This document shows positions 15,555 to 23,883 of a DNA stretch of 28,418 bases, piece by piece. This DNA is from an uncultured Saprospiraceae bacterium (GTDB taxonomy: Bacteria > Bacteroidota > Bacteroidia > Chitinophagales > Saprospiraceae). The stretch covers positions 1 through 28,418 of the forward strand of contig CALEYL010000045.1 of the NCBI GenBank assembly GCA_937926205.1. Direction: 5' to 3'. The position numbers and the translations under genes were made by a program. The notes below the pieces were generated by a model. The model saw only the letters and a program-made list of their open reading frames with translations, searched no databases and was not told the DNA's origin. How positions within the stretch are numbered: the stretch's first letter is position 1; every line of letters begins with the position of its first letter.

Positions 15555-16670
15555 ATGGAACAAATGCTTTCTAAATACGCCGCTCTCTTAGTCAACTATT
15601 GCCTTGAAATCAAAGAAGGCGATAAACTCTTCATACGCACCACAACCCTGGCAGAGCCTTTGGTCCGGGAAGTATTTCGCCACGCCACCAGAGCGGGGGC
15701 CATGATAGAAGTAGACATGGAATTCCGGGAGCGCAACCGCATCTTCCTGCAGGAAGCCGGAGAGGCACAGTTGCGTTATGTACCGACACTTTACGGTATG
15801 GCGATGGAATCTTTCGACGCTTTCCTTTACATCCGCGCCCCTTTCAACCTTCGGGAAGACCACGGCGCAGATGCCGAAAAGTCAAAAATTGTTCAGCAAG
15901 CTTACGGCCCGGCTCAGAAAGCCTATTTCCAACGCACTGCCACCAGAGCTTTAAAGCGCAACACCTGTCAGTATCCAACCATTGCCAGCGCTCAGGAAGC
16001 AGGCATGTCGCTGGAAGAATACGAGCAATTTGTTTTCGGCGCCTGCAAATTGTATGATGAAGATCCTATGCAAAGCTGGCTTAACGTCCGCAAAGCACAG
16101 CAAGGCATCGTGGATTTGCTCAACAGCCGCGAAAAAATCCACTATAAAGGCGACGGTACCGACATCACGTTTTCTACCAAAGGCCGTATCTGGATGAATT
16201 CGGACGGACAAACCAATATGCCATCGGGAGAAGTGTATACCTCACCGGTAGAAGACAGTGTCAACGGCGTTGTTCATTTTACTTATCCTGCCATTTATAT
16301 GGGCCACGAAGTGGAGGGGGTTACCCTATGGGTGAAAAATGGCTACATAGAACGCTGGGAGGCTGTTCGGGGCAAGGCAGTTCTGGATAGAGTCTTCCAG
16401 ATGGAGGGCACGCGGCGCTTTGGCGAAGCTGCCATTGGTACCAATTACAACATCGGTCGCTTTTCCAGAAACATCCTTTTTGATGAAAAAATTGGTGGTA
16501 CCATTCACATGGCCATTGGCCAGTCTTACCTTCAAACCGGGGGTAAAAATGAATCGTCCGTGCACTGGGATATGATCGCAGATATGAAAAACGGAGGCGA
16601 AATATTCGCCGATGGGGAATTGATTTATGCCAACGGACAATTCTGCGGACCGCTTAATCCACTTTCATGA
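15555..16670 (+). CDS. M29-family aminopeptidase
   Basis: The 371-aa length is normal for the thermophilic aminopeptidase family (M29; AmpS/PepS/AmpT). Candidate dinuclear metal ligands are visible in the expected order: E226 ('MPSGEVYTSP'), E291 ('RRFGEAAIGTN'), H318 ('GGTIHMAIGQSY', with Y325), and H337/D339 ('SVHWDMI'). It would remove N-terminal residues from peptides in the cytoplasm. The gene starts 14 bp after hflX, which indicates co-transcription. No terminator hairpin is evident in the 198 bp after it. Confidence 0.93.
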   Translation: MEQMLSKYAALLVNYCLEIKEGDKLFIRTTTLAEPLVREVFRHATRAGAMIEVDMEFRERNRIFLQEAGEAQLRYVPTLYGMAMESFDAFLYIRAPFNLREDHGADAEKSKIVQQAYGPAQKAYFQRTATRALKRNTCQYPTIASAQEAGMSLEEYEQFVFGACKLYDEDPMQSWLNVRKAQQGIVDLLNSREKIHYKGDGTDITFSTKGRIWMNSDGQTNMPSGEVYTSPVEDSVNGVVHFTYPAIYMGHEVEGVTLWVKNGYIERWEAVRGKAVLDRVFQMEGTRRFGEAAIGTNYNIGRFSRNILFDEKIGGTIHMAIGQSYLQTGGKNESSVHWDMIADMKNGGEIFADGELIYANGQFCGPLNPLS

Positions 16671-16868
16671 CGCTGTGCTCCCCTATGTTTTGTTAGAACG
16701 GCGAAGCGAATAAAATCAAACATTTTTGCAACGTTTCAATCTAAAACCCGTAGATTTTTGTTAAACCATTATTTCTTTTGTCTTGGATTTTCTGCATAAC
16801 TTGCGGGTTGAAACTGAAAAGAACCGGTCACAATCATCTCTAAACATCGAATAAAATAAAGTACAGCC

Positions 16869-17663
16869 GTGGAAAGAGAACACAGACCTTACAGGCCACA
16901 ACACCAACAACAACGAAGCAGTCCTCCTCCCATGAACATCGGCGAATGCGTCGCCTTTCTGGAACTGAAGTACGGCAATATTTATGGTGGCTACCCTAAC
17001 TTTTACGCGATCAGCGACATAGCGCTCCTGGTTTTTGAAAAAGAAACCAAAAAGATCTTTGTCGAAACCTGGTCAAATGGGGCCAATGTAGATATCGTCA
17101 GCGTCTTTTCCAAAGTAAATGAGCTTGGGCATACGATAGGCCGCGGGAAAGAAGTCATCAATCTGAAAACCCGTCGCAAAAGACCGTATGAAGAGGAATT
17201 CAGAATGGAGGAAGAAGAATTGAAGATGGCATTTCGTCAATTACACCCGACAAAAATGCCGATCAAAAACTTCCTGCTCAAAAACATGAAGAAATACCGT
17301 TTCCGCGATGTCGTCACTTTCGATGGTCGCCGGGATGTATTTCTTTGCGAACGCACCGGCGTAAACTTCGGACGCCACAACGTCATCGACTTACAACGCG
17401 AACTGAACAAAGAAACAGATTATCTTTTTTCATTGAATAAATTGTCGGTCGTCATCAATTTCGACATGGACAATTCTTACCTGCGCTCGAACAATCTTGA
17501 GTACTGGTTACACCCCATCGCAGCACGGCAATTAATGCCCAAGTCGGCCGCTTTCGACGCTGCCCGACTGATGATGGTGTACAACGAATACCACGATTAT
17601 CACGAAGACTTCGTGATGAAAGCGGCACTGGTTCTCAATAAAATTCAGAATACTAAGGTTTGA
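16869..17663 (+). CDS. Uncharacterised protein, possibly degenerate DEDD exonuclease fold
   Basis: I do not recognise a named family for this 264-aa protein. The GTG at 16869 gives a Pro/Gln/Arg-rich head; ATG at 16932 (M22) is an alternative. Its layout resembles an RNase H-like DEDD exonuclease: motif I region 'VAFLELKYG' followed by 'ISDIALLVFEKETKKIFVET' (compare 'fvDlETTG ... IieIgavvvd'), a motif II-like 'FDGRRDVFLCERTGV' with D156, 'HNVIDLQREL', and a motif III-like 'SAAFDAARLMMVYNE' with D230. In motif I the expected D-x-E reads E32-x-K34, so catalysis may be lost. The central part (about 95-140) is highly charged. There is no signal peptide, so it should be cytoplasmic. The gene ends with a hairpin terminator. 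Confidence 0.75.
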   Translation: MEREHRPYRPQHQQQRSSPPPMNIGECVAFLELKYGNIYGGYPNFYAISDIALLVFEKETKKIFVETWSNGANVDIVSVFSKVNELGHTIGRGKEVINLKTRRKRPYEEEFRMEEEELKMAFRQLHPTKMPIKNFLLKNMKKYRFRDVVTFDGRRDVFLCERTGVNFGRHNVIDLQRELNKETDYLFSLNKLSVVINFDMDNSYLRSNNLEYWLHPIAARQLMPKSAAFDAARLMMVYNEYHDYHEDFVMKAALVLNKIQNTKV

Positions 17664-17697
17664 GAAGAAAATTGAAATAATTCTGACAAAGAAAGGT

Positions 17698-17735
17698 ACG
17701 GGCTTTGGAAGCAATTCTGAAGCCCGTTCTGTTTT
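17698..17735 (+). terminator. Hairpin terminator between convergent genes
   Basis: ACGGGCTT (17698-17705) pairs perfectly with AAGCCCGT (17720-17727) around a 14-base loop and is followed by TCTGTTTTT. It lies 35 bp after the stop of the 264-aa gene and before the convergent minus-strand operon end. Confidence 0.7.
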
Positions 17736-17780
17736 TGGTTGCCTGAGCCGGTTAGAGATGGTTTCAACTGACTGCCCTCA

Positions 17781-18467
17781 CTACGCTTCTCCTTCAGAGG
17801 TTGCAGGAGCAGCAGAAGGGTTGAAGGACCAAACCATCCATAAATGCCATGCTTCTGCTGCAATAAGTACCATAAAACCCATAGCAAAAATGGTATTCCG
17901 CGAAGTTTCTACCAAATGGGTATGCATATTATAAAAAGGACGAACGAACAAGAGTTCAATAAAAATGACCAGCGCGGCCAATAAAAACAGGAATATGGCA
18001 GCAGCGCGAGCCTGGTAGAGCCACCGCGGCCGGCGGTGATACAGGCATTTTCTGTGAAAGCGACGCGCTTCCTCGTGCTCCGGATCAATCCGGATTAATT
18101 GTCCGAGCAGATTTTGAGCCTCGTCAAACTCTGCCAGATTATAGTGCGATGCGGCTTTTCGGAAAATCATGTGTTCGAATACCAGTTTGCCGTAAACGAC
18201 TTCAAGTTCCTGCGACATGCTCTCTCCTATGGCAACATCGGACATCAAAAGGTGTTTGCGATAAGCGCCGGTTTCAAATAATGCTTCCGTGTAAGCGACC
18301 AAAATTTCAAAATACTCCTCAAATTCGGCATTGCGAATCTCCGTTTCGTGCGCTTCATAAAAATGCACAACATCCCGGTGCGCTCCCGGCTCAATGCTCC
18401 TGAAGTCGCGATAAACCCTCGAATAGTAAGTATGTTGGGAGTAATTCACAGGCAACAAATTAATCAA
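17781..18467 (-). CDS. TPR-like protein with two C-terminal membrane segments
   Basis: The 228-aa protein has a helical, TPR-like front (about residues 45-140; 'NLAEFDEAQNLLGQLIRIDP') and two transmembrane helices near 155-175 and 193-213, followed by a short Ala/Ser/Glu tail. The start is TTG at 18467 and it overlaps the stop of the cyclase gene (shared bases TTGATTAA), so it is very likely translated by coupling to it. The arrangement suggests a membrane-anchored cytoplasmic adaptor. No family name is assigned. Confidence 0.75.
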   Translation of the reverse strand: MINLLPVNYSQHTYYSRVYRDFRSIEPGAHRDVVHFYEAHETEIRNAEFEEYFEILVAYTEALFETGAYRKHLLMSDVAIGESMSQELEVVYGKLVFEHMIFRKAASHYNLAEFDEAQNLLGQLIRIDPEHEEARRFHRKCLYHRRPRWLYQARAAAIFLFLLAALVIFIELLFVRPFYNMHTHLVETSRNTIFAMGFMVLIAAEAWHLWMVWSFNPSAAPATSEGEA

Positions 18468-19218
18468 CAGACTCCAATGCGTACAACACCGGCTTTCCCG
18501 GGCTTGCGTCTATTTCAAATGGCGCAATCTGAAGGTTCAACAAATAAAACCCATCTTTGATTACATTATCTACAAAAATTAATTCAGTTATGGTTGCCTC
18601 CGTTCGGGGTTGCTCGGGATATTGCCAGAAAGCCCGGTGCGACAATAGCAGCCCTCCGTCTTCCTCCCGGTCAACTGAAGGCAAATCGAGCAACAGGTGT
18701 TTTACACCGGCGTCAACCAGATATGCGGTCGCATCGTGGTGTAAATAGGGCGGATTGGCGCCGGAGTAATTGGTTTTCAATTTTAAGGCATCATTCGGCA
18801 GGGTGCGGATGATGAAGGCTTCTGCTTCACCTGGTTCGAGCAGTGCTTCGAGTTGTTCCCTCAGGATAACCCGGTCTCCATTGTCGAGACGGGAAGGATA
18901 CAGGCTAACCAGTTTAGCAAAATGGTGAAAAGTTTTCAGCGACCGGTTGATCGTATGCGGCTCTTTTGAGATGTGCCCGACGCATTCAGTATGGGTGCCG
19001 TTGCCGTGGGGATTGAAGCGAACATTAAGGAAATTTACGGGGCCGCCCCGCAGGGTTGAGCCAATGAAATCACCGGCAATGACCGGCTCGGCTTCCATTG
19101 GCGGCGCATAAAAACAATTGACGTTATCAAGACCCGGCCGCAGGGGTATGGAGATGTCTAAAGGCACAGACAAGTCACAGCGGTAATTTCGGCCTCTGAC
19201 AGACAAGTTTACGAGCAT
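18460..19218 (-). CDS. Cyclase-family (kynurenine formamidase-like) metal hydrolase
   Basis: The 252-aa protein matches the cyclase/KynB superfamily: an early 'LDISIPL' strand and the metal motif 'NPHGNGTHTECVGH' at residues 69-82. Compared with the usual HxGTHxDxPxH, the motif keeps G-T-H76 and H82 but has E78 for Asp and V80 for Pro, and the first His is one residue further away. Later parts also fit ('AYLVDAGVKHLLLDLPSVDR', 'LLSHRAFW', 'GFYLLNLQIAPFEIDASPGK'). Members hydrolyse amides, esters or lactones; the substrate here is not predictable, and no other tryptophan-degradation gene is present. It follows the CBS gene by 47 bp and overlaps the membrane protein gene by 8 bp. Confidence 0.85.
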   Translation of the reverse strand: MLVNLSVRGRNYRCDLSVPLDISIPLRPGLDNVNCFYAPPMEAEPVIAGDFIGSTLRGGPVNFLNVRFNPHGNGTHTECVGHISKEPHTINRSLKTFHHFAKLVSLYPSRLDNGDRVILREQLEALLEPGEAEAFIIRTLPNDALKLKTNYSGANPPYLHHDATAYLVDAGVKHLLLDLPSVDREEDGGLLLSHRAFWQYPEQPRTEATITELIFVDNVIKDGFYLLNLQIAPFEIDASPGKPVLYALESVD

Positions 19219-19265
19219 TGCCCTTATTGTTTATGCCTCACGCGAGAGCAAGGGAAGCATTGCCC

Positions 19266-19673
19266 TTACCAATACAAGCGGTGATCAGGATACGTTTTGT
19301 AAAACTGATATTTCAGAATATCATGGGTTGTAACAATACCGACAAGGTTTTGTTGCTCGTCGACAATGGGCAACCCGTGGAATAAATGTTCCAGAAAAAC
19401 CTGAGCAGCAGCGCCGATAAGTTCGTCGGGGCCGAGCGTTGCGATTTTTGTGGTCATTACATCCTGAACCCGGATACGATCGTATTCGCTGGTTTCCTGG
19501 GCTAATTTGGTCAGGTCGTAAGAAGTGATGATGCCGACGAGCTTTTTCCCGTTCACTACCGGCAAGTGATGAAAACGCTTGGTCAACAGGACTTCCCTGA
19601 CTTTTGCAAGCGTGTCTTCAGGCTTCAGCGTGAAGACTTCGCGCGTCATGATGGTAGAGATCGGTTCATTCAT
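19266..19673 (-). CDS. Two-CBS-domain protein
   Basis: The 135-aa protein is made of two CBS motifs, at about residues 5-58 ('IMTREVFTLKPEDTLAKV', 'HLPVVNGKKLVGIIT') and 70-122 ('DVMTTKIATLGPDELIGAAA', 'GLPIVDEQQNLVGIVTTHDI'). CBS pairs bind adenosyl ligands (AMP, ATP, SAM) and regulate partner proteins. As a stand-alone module at the head of an operon with a cyclase-like hydrolase and a membrane protein, it may regulate one of these; that is inference. Confidence 0.93.
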   Translation of the reverse strand: MNEPISTIMTREVFTLKPEDTLAKVREVLLTKRFHHLPVVNGKKLVGIITSYDLTKLAQETSEYDRIRVQDVMTTKIATLGPDELIGAAAQVFLEHLFHGLPIVDEQQNLVGIVTTHDILKYQFYKTYPDHRLYW

Positions 19674-19693
19674 ACGGTTTCAGTTTTGTTAGG

Positions 19694-19724
19694 CCAATAT
19701 ATGGCTTTTTAGTAATGGGGACAA
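19694..19724 (-). promoter_or_regulatory. Promoter of the CBS - cyclase - membrane protein operon
   Basis: Read on the minus strand, TTG (19724-19722), a 20-bp spacer and TATATTGG (19701-19694) resemble the Bacteroidota promoter TTG-N(17-23)-TAnnTTTG with one mismatch in the -7 box. It lies about 20 bp before the CBS gene start. Confidence 0.4.
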
Positions 19725-19859
19725 CTATTCATCTTGAAAATACCAAAGTCTGTTTCAACTGACTATCGGGTGACAAAGTATCAATCTGTGATTTTACAGA
19801 AAAAGAAAATAAGTAGCTTGCATGCTCTTATATCATCACAACGGAAACAAATTAGTGGA

Positions 19860-22808
19860 ATGAAAAAAGCGATTCTACTTTCCTTCTTGCTGCTTTTTGC
19901 AACAACTGCGCTTTTAGCCCAAAGGCTTGACCATGTCCAGGGAGATATACTTGTGCGTCTGGATAAACAGGTAAAACCCTCTGAATGGATCTCCCAATGG
20001 CAACGCTTTGAAGGCGCCCCTACGCTTGCCCGCTTAGACCGGCTGGTTTCGAAGCCGATGAACATCTGGTTAATGACTTTCGACTACAATACCATTAATG
20101 AACGCCGTTTGCTGGACGCGCTGCGTCGGCGCCCCGAGGTGGTTACGGCTCAGTTTAATCACCTGGTCAACATGCGGTCTACGGTTCCTGACGATCCGGG
20201 TTTCAACAGCCAATGGCAATACATCAACACAGGTCAAACCGGTGGCCTCGTTGGTGCAGATATTGACGCAGACCTCGCCTGGGACATCAGTACGGGCGGC
20301 CTTACTGCAAGCGGGGATACCATCGTCGTGGCCATCCTGGATGACGGTATTGACCTCAATCACACTGATTTTCAGGACAACCGCTGGTTCAATTATGCGG
20401 AGATCCCCGGAAACGGCCTGGATGACGACAACAACGGTTATATTGACGATTATCGGGGTTGGAATATCCTCAGCGATACCGATAACATTACAGGAGGCAG
20501 TCACGGCACTCCGGTTGCCGGCATCATTGGCGCCAAAGGCAACAACGGCATCGGCGTTGCGGGCGTCAATTGGAACGTGAAGCTGATGATCGTCAAAAAC
20601 AATTTCAACTCCAACGAAGCCCTGGTGCTCGAAGCTTATACCTATCCGCTTGTGCAGCGCATGCGCTACAATGCCAGCAACGGCCAGGAAGGCGCCTTTG
20701 TGGTGGCTACGAATGCTTCCTGGGGTACGGATTTTGGTCAGCCTGAAGACGCGCCGCTCTGGTGCGCTTTCTACGACACCCTCGGGGTAAATGGCATTCT
20801 GAATTGCGGCGCGACAGCAAACAGCAACATCAATGTAGATTTACAGGGCGACCTGCCGACGGCCTGCCCAAGCGATTACCTCATTTCGGTGACCAATATG
20901 AACCACAACGACAACAAGGTGACCCAGGCTGGTTACGGCGCTAATACCATAGACCTCGGCGCTTTCGGCGCCAATACCTGGACGACTGCCCAAAACAACA
21001 ATTACGCCGGTTTTGGAGGTACTTCCGCCGCCACACCCCACGTTTCTGGCACGGTGGGCCTGCTTTATTCGGCGCCTTGTCCCGCATTTATGGCTTTGGC
21101 CAAAAGCGATCCGGGAGCGGCTTCGCTGCTCGTAAAACAAGCCATACTGGAAGGAACCGATTTCAACCAAAGCTTGCAGGGCATCACGGTTACGGGCGGG
21201 CGGTTGAATGTTTATAAAAGCCTGCTCAAACTCCTAGAAAACTGCGGCGGCTGTTTTTCTCCTAGCAGCCAGAGCGTTACCGGGCTCACTGATTCGACAG
21301 CTGTGCTGACCTGGAACATCAACGATAGCATTCAGCGGGTAGACCTGCGCTGGCGTGCAGTTGGTGCGCCCGACTGGGTAGAAGATACGCTGGTCAACAG
21401 CCCATACCCCCTCGATAACCTGCTGTCCTGCACCGAATATGAATACCAGTTGCGCGCCTTTTGCACCAACGACACACTCGATTATGGCCTCAATGTCGTT
21501 TTCAAAACAGATGGTTGCTGTGAATTACCGGCGCAGTTTACTATTGACGCTATCGGCGACAGCAGTGCCGCGTTCTCGTGGAGCAGTGTGTTGGCGGCGA
21601 CGGGATACGAAATCCACCTGAACATCGCCGATTCCCTGACATATCTGGAAATCAACACCCAGGAAACTGAAATCAGCATACCGACCGGACTGGAGGCCTG
21701 CACCAACTATGAAATTCAGATCAGAACTTTGTGCGAAAATGCGGAAACCGACTTCGGATTGCTTCAGGCTTTTGGCACCCTCGGTTGCGGTCCCTGCCGC
21801 GATTTGAGTTATTGCCCGCCAACAGACCTGAATGGTTCAGAAGAATGGATTCAGGAAATTGTGATTGATACATTCCAGTATATCTCCGGCTCCAATAACA
21901 GCTACGGAAACTTCACAACCCTGCCATCAATGGTGCTGGAGCAAGGCGGCGCTTATCCCATGCTGCTGATCCCGGAATACGCCGGATTCAGCTACCAGGA
22001 GTATTTTAAAATCTGGATAGACTACGGAAAAGACGGCGTATTCGATGACGATGACCTCGTTTTCGACGCCGGCGATACGGTATCCGATACCCTCAGCGCA
22101 ACCCTGCACATTGCAGCGGATGCTCCTTTGGGCAGTACCCGCCTGCGCGTGCTGATGCAATACCAGGGGGCTACAGGGGCCTGTATCAGCGGCCCGGATA
22201 ACTACGGCGAACTGGAAGATTATTGTGTGGAAATTGTGCCCGCATCGTCGTGCCGGCCACCATCCAATCTCAGCTTAGGTACGATTGCTGTAAATACAGC
22301 TGAAGTCGAATGGGAACCAGTCGGGGCGGCCATCGGCTACATCCTGCGCCATCAAAAACAAGGCGCCGATGACTGGACGGAAACCTCGCTTACAGATAAT
22401 TTTTTGCTGCTCGAAAACCTCGACTCCTGCCAAACTTACGAAGTTCAGGTTAAAAGTGTTTGCGCCAGCGATGTAAGCCTCTGGTCCGATACCCTGCGCG
22501 TTACAACGGATTGCATCAATGCCACGGAAAATACGCTGGCTACTTTGGGAACTTTAGCAATCCAACCCAATCCTTTTCAGCATAAAGTACGGTTGGTGCT
22601 GAAAACGCCCACAACTCAGAATCTGGTTTCACTGGAAGTATGGTCGCCTTTCGGCCAAAGGATGGAACAGCGTTATCTGGAAAACCTGCTTCCGGGGAAA
22701 CATGTGGTTGAGCTTGACCTTGCAGCGCTGCCATCCGGCATTTATTGGGTGCGGCTGACAGGCGAAAATGGAGCAGCGGTAGCGAAGCAAATCGTGAAGG
22801 TGGAGTAG
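19860..22808 (+). CDS. Subtilisin-like (S8) secreted protease with FN3, GEVED and T9SS domains
   Basis: The frame is open from 19734, but ATG 19860 gives a proper signal peptide (MKKAILLSFLLLFATTALLA), so the protein has 982 aa. A propeptide-like region (about 22-105) precedes the S8 domain with triad D161 ('VAILDDGID'), H215 ('GGSHGTPVAGIIG') and S389 ('GGTSAATPHVSG'). Cys-containing fibronectin type III-like modules follow at about 462-552 and 553-642, then a GEVED-type domain (about 643-790, 'FKIWIDYGKDGVFDDDDLVF'), another FN3-like module (about 795-885) and a type A T9SS tail (about 894-982, 'IQPNPFQHKVRL', 'LPSGIYWVRL'). It is an exported protease for extracellular protein breakdown. 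The gene stands alone, with the AT-rich gene pair convergent to it 42 bp away. Confidence 0.94.
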   Translation: MKKAILLSFLLLFATTALLAQRLDHVQGDILVRLDKQVKPSEWISQWQRFEGAPTLARLDRLVSKPMNIWLMTFDYNTINERRLLDALRRRPEVVTAQFNHLVNMRSTVPDDPGFNSQWQYINTGQTGGLVGADIDADLAWDISTGGLTASGDTIVVAILDDGIDLNHTDFQDNRWFNYAEIPGNGLDDDNNGYIDDYRGWNILSDTDNITGGSHGTPVAGIIGAKGNNGIGVAGVNWNVKLMIVKNNFNSNEALVLEAYTYPLVQRMRYNASNGQEGAFVVATNASWGTDFGQPEDAPLWCAFYDTLGVNGILNCGATANSNINVDLQGDLPTACPSDYLISVTNMNHNDNKVTQAGYGANTIDLGAFGANTWTTAQNNNYAGFGGTSAATPHVSGTVGLLYSAPCPAFMALAKSDPGAASLLVKQAILEGTDFNQSLQGITVTGGRLNVYKSLLKLLENCGGCFSPSSQSVTGLTDSTAVLTWNINDSIQRVDLRWRAVGAPDWVEDTLVNSPYPLDNLLSCTEYEYQLRAFCTNDTLDYGLNVVFKTDGCCELPAQFTIDAIGDSSAAFSWSSVLAATGYEIHLNIADSLTYLEINTQETEISIPTGLEACTNYEIQIRTLCENAETDFGLLQAFGTLGCGPCRDLSYCPPTDLNGSEEWIQEIVIDTFQYISGSNNSYGNFTTLPSMVLEQGGAYPMLLIPEYAGFSYQEYFKIWIDYGKDGVFDDDDLVFDAGDTVSDTLSATLHIAADAPLGSTRLRVLMQYQGATGACISGPDNYGELEDYCVEIVPASSCRPPSNLSLGTIAVNTAEVEWEPVGAAIGYILRHQKQGADDWTETSLTDNFLLLENLDSCQTYEVQVKSVCASDVSLWSDTLRVTTDCINATENTLATLGTLAIQPNPFQHKVRLVLKTPTTQNLVSLEVWSPFGQRMEQRYLENLLPGKHVVELDLAALPSGIYWVRLTGENGAAVAKQIVKVE

Positions 22809-22850
22809 CAGCTCAGACAGGAAATATTGTTGAAACGAAGATTGTAGTCT

Positions 22851-23330
22851 TTATTCAGCTACTTTGAGTTTTGTTGCTATCAGATCTTCCATAGCAGAGG
22901 TATTGGTGTCTTTTTTTGCCCATTGGTGAGCAAGTTCCAGCGTTAATGCTTTCGTTTGTTCAGACAATTCAAGAGAGATGACCAATTCCTCTATCTTATT
23001 TTTTTCATTTCCCTCTGTCTCCTGTATCCATGCAGTAATTTCAGGAGCGACACTTTCTGGCTCTTCCTGAATAATTCGTATGGATTTATTTGGCCGTATT
23101 AACAAGCTGTATATTGGGTTGCCGTCGTAAATCTTAAGGCCATTTGCAAATTCGTTATGATACCAGTTCTTTAATTCGATTATATCTTCTGGAATGGCTT
23201 TACCCAATTGAGAAGCCCAAAAACTCTGATTAAGGACATAAACTCTTTTGTCCCGAAGGAAATTCTCGAACAAAAACTTAAGACCGTTCATGTTCTTTGA
23301 ATTTGAATGTATGTTTCTTGATTTATTCAT
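22851..23330 (-). CDS. Unknown protein, second gene of AT-rich pair
   Basis: The 159-aa product is not recognised. It is charged and soluble, with no signal peptide, membrane segment or known catalytic motif. Visible parts are an N-terminal aromatic/basic segment ('FLFENFLRDKRVYVLNQSFW'), a middle beta-like portion ('LLIRPNKSIRIIQEEPESVA') and an acidic helical end ('SLELSEQTKALTLELAHQWA'). The ATG at 23330 overlaps the stop of the upstream gene (ATGAATAA shared), so the two are coupled; M14 is an alternative start. Base composition is much poorer in GC than in flanking genes (21 of 60 bases in 22981-23040), a sign of recent acquisition. It might be an immunity, adaptor or effector component, but nothing in the sequence decides this. 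Confidence 0.7.
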   Translation of the reverse strand: MNKSRNIHSNSKNMNGLKFLFENFLRDKRVYVLNQSFWASQLGKAIPEDIIELKNWYHNEFANGLKIYDGNPIYSLLIRPNKSIRIIQEEPESVAPEITAWIQETEGNEKNKIEELVISLELSEQTKALTLELAHQWAKKDTNTSAMEDLIATKLKVAE

Positions 23331-23661
23331 GTTCTTTGTCTTTTACGAAGGCTTTTCCACTTAAAACCTCGATGTCAACTCTTTCATCTTTTGAACCCTT
23401 CACTTTGAAAGATTTGCTAAACTTGGCAAGAACACCTCCATTTCCACTTGCTTCTTTGATAAGACTTTCTGCTTTTTTGAACTCTTTTTCTCTTCTCTTC
23501 AAATCTTTAGTTGTCAATTTTAGCATTAGTTTTCTTAATAGTCCTAAAGCTTTGAAAATGGATAATGGACTCCCCTGAGCCCACGATTCTGATTCTTCAA
23601 CGCCACCCCCTTGGGCCTGAAATCTTCCACGGTGCTCTAAGTTATCATCTTTTTTTGACAT
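23323..23661 (-). CDS. Unknown protein, first gene of AT-rich pair
   Basis: The 112-aa product is small and strongly charged. It opens with a polar, Gly-rich segment ('HRGRFQAQGGGVEESESWAQ'), has a leucine- and lysine-rich helical middle ('LGLLRKLMLKLTTKDLKRRE') and ends in a short beta-like portion ('KDERVDIEVLSGKAFVKDKE'). There is no signal peptide or membrane segment. I do not recognise the family; the Gly/Gln/Trp segment looks conserved enough to be a usable search motif. GC content is low (17 of 60 bases in 23461-23520). A good minus-strand promoter lies about 65 bp upstream, and the stop overlaps the start of the 159-aa gene by 8 bp. Confidence 0.72.
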   Translation of the reverse strand: MSKKDDNLEHRGRFQAQGGGVEESESWAQGSPLSIFKALGLLRKLMLKLTTKDLKRREKEFKKAESLIKEASGNGGVLAKFSKSFKVKGSKDERVDIEVLSGKAFVKDKEHE

Positions 23662-23725
23662 TGAGATGAGGTTGTATTGTTATTTAAATGACACTCCGAG
23701 TGCACGTTGTTGAATTTCATAACAA

Positions 23726-23756
23726 CAAAAATACAAACTCCCTAACAAAACGTCAA
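23726..23756 (-). promoter_or_regulatory. Promoter of the AT-rich gene pair
   Basis: On the minus strand TTG (23756-23754), a 20-bp spacer and TATTTTTG (23733-23726) match the Bacteroidota consensus TTG-N(17-23)-TAnnTTTG exactly. The start codon of the 112-aa gene is 64 bp downstream. Confidence 0.65.
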
Positions 23757-23883
23757 GTCTTGATATTTTCTTTCCTTACAATATTTTATAAAAACCAAAA
23801 TCCATTAAAGGCCAGATCAATGAATAAATAAAATATTACAAACTAACTTCACGCGCTAAAATCAAAAACCGCATCCATTGTCA

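Noticed and set aside
15056..15595. 179-codon minus-strand frame opposite hflX
   Set aside because: Antisense to the conserved GTPase domain, no recognisable features.
16671..16868. Promoter or RNA gene between the M29 aminopeptidase and the 264-aa gene
   Set aside because: The segment TATTTCTTTTG is only loosely like TAnnTTTG and no stable RNA fold or tRNA could be seen by eye.
19734..19859. 42 extra N-terminal codons of the S8 protease
   Set aside because: The ATG at 19860 starts a clean signal peptide; an extension would bury it.
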